The translations under genes were made by a program, and so were the position numbers. The notes under the pieces are model-generated. The model did not search any database and was not told the origin of the DNA. It was given only the letters and a program-made list of their open reading frames with translations. This document shows positions 6,505 through 8,327 of a stretch of DNA of 8,327 nucleotides, piece by piece. Within the stretch, counting starts at the first letter, position 1. Every line of letters starts with the position of its first letter. Location: the NCBI GenBank assembly GCA_002336985.1, contig DDFE01000086.1, positions 1-8,327 of the forward strand, read 5' to 3'. The DNA is from Sphingomonadales bacterium UBA1936 (GTDB lineage: Bacteria; Pseudomonadota; Alphaproteobacteria; Sphingomonadales; Sphingomonadaceae).

Positions 6505-6597
6505 GTCGTACGTTCGCGTCCCCGTTGTCCCCCGCAACCTATGCTCATAGCCCTTGCCGCATTGCAACACGCAAACCGGTCGGCGTATTGCACCGTT
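6505..6597. promoter_or_regulatory. Divergent intergenic region between the ATP-grasp operon and pdxH
   Basis: Only 93 bp separate the two divergent starts, so promoters for both runs must lie here or inside the opposing genes. ATTGCA occurs twice in direct orientation (6561-6566 and 6588-6593). TTGC-AACAC-GCAA (6562-6574) is a small perfect inverted repeat, and ACCGGT (6575-6580) is palindromic. These could be operator parts, but they are short. No convincing Shine-Dalgarno sequence precedes either start. Confidence 0.4.
6562..6591 (+). promoter_or_regulatory. Possible sigma-70-type promoter of pdxH
   Basis: TTGCAA (6562-6567) and TATTGC (6586-6591) are separated by 18 bp and resemble -35 and -10 boxes. 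A transcript from this pair would begin at about 6598, the pdxH ATG itself, giving a leaderless mRNA. That would fit the missing Shine-Dalgarno sequence. The boxes are imperfect matches, so this is a suggestion only. Confidence 0.28.
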
Positions 6598-7176
6598 ATG
6601 GAAGAGGATCCGCACGCACTATTCGACCGCTGGCTGGTGGACGCCGAAGCGAGCGAACCGAACGATGCCAACGCGATGGCGCTGGCGACGGTCGATTCGC
6701 GTGGCCAGCCCTCCGTACGCATGGTGTTGCTGAAGGGGCACGACGATCGCGGGTTCGTCTTTTACACCAACCAGCAGAGCCGCAAGGCGGGCGACCTCTC
6801 CGCCAATCCGCGCGCAGGGTTGCTGTTCCACTGGAAATCGCTGCGACGGCAAGTGCGCATCGACGGGCCGATCGAACCGGTGACCGATGCGGAGGCTGAC
6901 GCTTACTTCGCCACGCGCGGACGCATATCGCAACTCGGCGCCTGGGCTTCGGACCAGTCGCGCCCCCTGCCCGACCGCGCGACACTGGAAGCGCGGCTGG
7001 CCGAGGTGACGGCTCGGTTAGACGGGCGCGACGTCCCGCGCCCGCCGCACTGGTCGGGGTATCGCGTGCTGCCGGAAACGATCGAGTTCTGGGAAGATGG
7101 CGCGCACCGCCTGCACAACCGCCGCCTGTTCACGCGCGCCGGAAGCGGATGGTCAGAGGGGCTGCTGTTCCCTTGA
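6598..7176 (+). CDS. pdxH: Pyridoxine/pyridoxamine 5'-phosphate oxidase (PNPOx)
   Basis: This is a 192-residue FMN-dependent oxidase that converts pyridoxine or pyridoxamine 5'-phosphate to pyridoxal 5'-phosphate in vitamin B6 synthesis and salvage. The split-barrel flavin fold is shown by SVRMVLLKG (39-47), FYTNQQSRK (55-63) and LLFHWKSLRRQVRIDG (75-90). SQLGAWASDQSRPL (111-124) and GYRVLPETIEFWEDGAHRLH (154-173) follow. R171 and H173 match the substrate-binding Arg and His of E. coli PNPOx (R197, H199). The length is somewhat below the 218 residues of the E. coli enzyme, the shortfall lying at the N-terminus. The C-terminus reads LLFP instead of the familiar RLxP. ATG 6598 gives a sensible N-terminus; an in-frame ATG at 6541 would add 19 residues without family features. 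The next gene begins at the stop codon. Confidence 0.96.
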   Translation: MEEDPHALFDRWLVDAEASEPNDANAMALATVDSRGQPSVRMVLLKGHDDRGFVFYTNQQSRKAGDLSANPRAGLLFHWKSLRRQVRIDGPIEPVTDAEADAYFATRGRISQLGAWASDQSRPLPDRATLEARLAEVTARLDGRDVPRPPHWSGYRVLPETIEFWEDGAHRLHNRRLFTRAGSGWSEGLLFP

Positions 7177-8123
7177 GCACGGGGCACCATCACGGCCCCC
7201 AGGCCCGCAGCCGTGCCGCCCTGACCAGCAGTGCCGCGATCGCCAGCATCGCGATGGCGACATTCCTGTTGCTGCTGAAACTCTGGGCGGCGGCACAGAC
7301 CGGGTCGGTCGCGATGCTCGGCTCGCTCGCCGATACCGGGCTCGACCTGATCGCCTCGATGGTCACGCTCTACGGCGTGCGCATGGCTGCACAGCCCGCC
7401 GACCGGCAGCATCGCTTCGGCCATGGCAAGGCAGAGGCTTTGGCCGCCCTGTTCCAGGTCGTGATCATCGTCCTGTCGGCGTGCGGCATCCTGTATCGCG
7501 CGGTCGAGCGCCTGGTCGAGAAACAGACGACGGCGCATGCCGAATACGGCATCGGCGTGTCGGTCGCGGCGATGGTCGCGACGCTGGGCCTGCTCGCCTA
7601 TCAGCGCCATGTGATCGCACGGACCGGATCGGTCGCGATCCATGCCGATCACGTCCATTACCAGTCGGATGTGTTGCTCAACGGCGCCGTGATCGCGGCG
7701 CTCGCGCTCGACCAGTACGCGGGCATTCCCTGGGCCGACCCGGTGTTCGGCGTCGGCATCGCGGTCGCGCTGTTCATCGGGGCATGGCGCGCGGCATCGA
7801 ACGCCATCGACCAGTTGATGGACAAGGAATGGCCCGAAGAGAAGCGGCAGCGCTTCATTGAGGCGGTGGGAAGGCACCCGGGTCTGGCAGGCATGCATGA
7901 CTTGCGCACGCGCTCATCGGGGACGCAGGACTTCGTGCAGTTTCACGTCTGGGTTCCTCCGCAAATGACCATAGAAGAAGCGCATCGCATCACCGAGGAT
8001 GTGGAGGCCGCGCTCGAGGCCGAATTCCCCGATACCGAGGTGCTGATCCACCTCGACCCCGAGGGCAACACCGACAGGGAGGGTGTGTTACCGAGCGCAC
8101 TCGCCGAGGAACCGATGGCATGA
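7173..8123 (+). CDS. Cation diffusion facilitator transporter, FieF/YiiP-like
   Basis: This is a 316-residue inner-membrane divalent metal/proton antiporter of the CDF family, exporting Zn2+ or Fe2+ type ions from the cytoplasm. Hydrophobic helices cover about residues 20-205. The transport-site residues are D54 and D58 in SLADTGLDLI, and H162 and D166 in HYQSD, the latter identical to E. coli YiiP. RFGHGKAEALAAL (81-93) is the family signature. The cytoplasmic domain has LRTRSSG, FHVW and LIHLDPE, with H258, H271, H293 and D295 as likely regulatory metal ligands. The N-terminus carries a His triplet. I favour TTG 7173, overlapping the pdxH stop as TTGA, with AGAGGGG at 7155-7161. ATG 7149 in the same frame would add eight residues that overlap the conserved pdxH end. 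The metal is inferred from family, not shown. Confidence 0.94.
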   Translation: MSTGHHHGPQARSRAALTSSAAIASIAMATFLLLLKLWAAAQTGSVAMLGSLADTGLDLIASMVTLYGVRMAAQPADRQHRFGHGKAEALAALFQVVIIVLSACGILYRAVERLVEKQTTAHAEYGIGVSVAAMVATLGLLAYQRHVIARTGSVAIHADHVHYQSDVLLNGAVIAALALDQYAGIPWADPVFGVGIAVALFIGAWRAASNAIDQLMDKEWPEEKRQRFIEAVGRHPGLAGMHDLRTRSSGTQDFVQFHVWVPPQMTIEEAHRITEDVEAALEAEFPDTEVLIHLDPEGNTDREGVLPSALAEEPMA

Positions 8124-8327
8124 TGATCCCCTTTTCTCAGATCGACGCGTTCGCCGACCGGCCGTTCACGGGCAATCCGGCGGCCGTGATGCCGCTCGAC
8201 ACTTGGCTCGACGACACCGTGCTCCAGTCCATCGCGCGCGAGAACAACCTGAGCGAAACCGCATTCCTGATCCCCGATGCGAGCGGCGACAGCGACTACG
8301 AACTGCGCTGGTTCACGCCTGCCGCCG
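8120..8327 (+). CDS. PhzF-family isomerase/epimerase-like protein (5' part, cut by window end)
   Basis: Sixty-nine residues are visible. The start IPFSQIDAFADRPFTGNPAA and the block IARENNLSETAFL are characteristic of the PhzF family (diaminopimelate-epimerase fold). E46 in NLSETAF corresponds to the catalytic Glu (E45) of Pseudomonas PhzF. Most family members outside phenazine clusters have unknown substrates, and no phenazine genes are present here, so a phenazine role should not be assumed. The start at 8120 overlaps the transporter stop as ATGA, and GAGGA at 8106-8110 lies 9 nt upstream; a second ATG directly follows at 8123. It is the third gene of the plus-strand run. Confidence 0.93.
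   Translation, partial: MMIPFSQIDAFADRPFTGNPAAVMPLDTWLDDTVLQSIARENNLSETAFLIPDASGDSDYELRWFTPAA

Noticed and set aside
5599..6597. Long plus-strand extension upstream of pdxH in the same frame
   Set aside because: It is antisense to the ATP-grasp gene with shadow-like composition; the PdxH family similarity begins only at about 6598.
6903..7898. Minus-strand open frame of 331 codons opposite pdxH and the transporter
   Set aside because: It is antisense to two clearly recognised genes, has biased composition and shows no motif.

Overview
The window looks like chromosomal DNA from a GC-rich alphaproteobacterium, most likely a member of the Sphingomonadales. I base this on base composition, the style of the FabI, PdxH and YihY proteins, and the gene set. 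No sequence search was possible, so the taxonomy is an inference. Coding density is very high. No rRNA, tRNA, CRISPR array or classical insertion sequence is visible.

Layout. Positions 1-475 hold an accessory island: a short DUF559 (Vsr-like, PD-(D/E)XK-type) nuclease reading frame on the minus strand. It is enclosed by two inverted copies of a 54-bp hairpin-bearing repeat (16-69 and 419-472), and a 7-bp direct repeat lies just outside both copies. Positions 476-6504 hold five minus-strand genes in tight succession. In order of transcription they are a fused circularly permuted ATP-grasp/alpha-E protein, a transglutaminase-like protein, a class B J-domain co-chaperone, a YihY/BrkB inner-membrane protein, and the enoyl-ACP reductase FabI. 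Gaps are 3-6 bp or a 4-bp overlap, so one polycistronic unit is likely. A 93-bp divergent intergenic region (6505-6597) separates this run from a plus-strand run. The plus-strand genes are pdxH (PNP oxidase), a FieF/YiiP-like cation diffusion facilitator and a PhzF-family protein cut by the window end. They are joined by stop/start overlaps (TTGA, ATGA).

How the genes fit together. FabI (fatty acid elongation), PdxH (vitamin B6 salvage) and the J-protein are housekeeping functions. The ATP-grasp/alpha-E fusion plus transglutaminase is a known but biochemically uncharacterised pairing, proposed to make and process a peptide or amide-linked product. The strongest candidate for something under-described is the 457-bp module at 16-472. 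It is a solo nuclease ORF bracketed by inverted REP-like repeats, its C-terminal tail is encoded by one repeat, and it has no ordinary start codon where the domain should begin. The layout resembles a RAYT/REP pair but with a different nuclease family.
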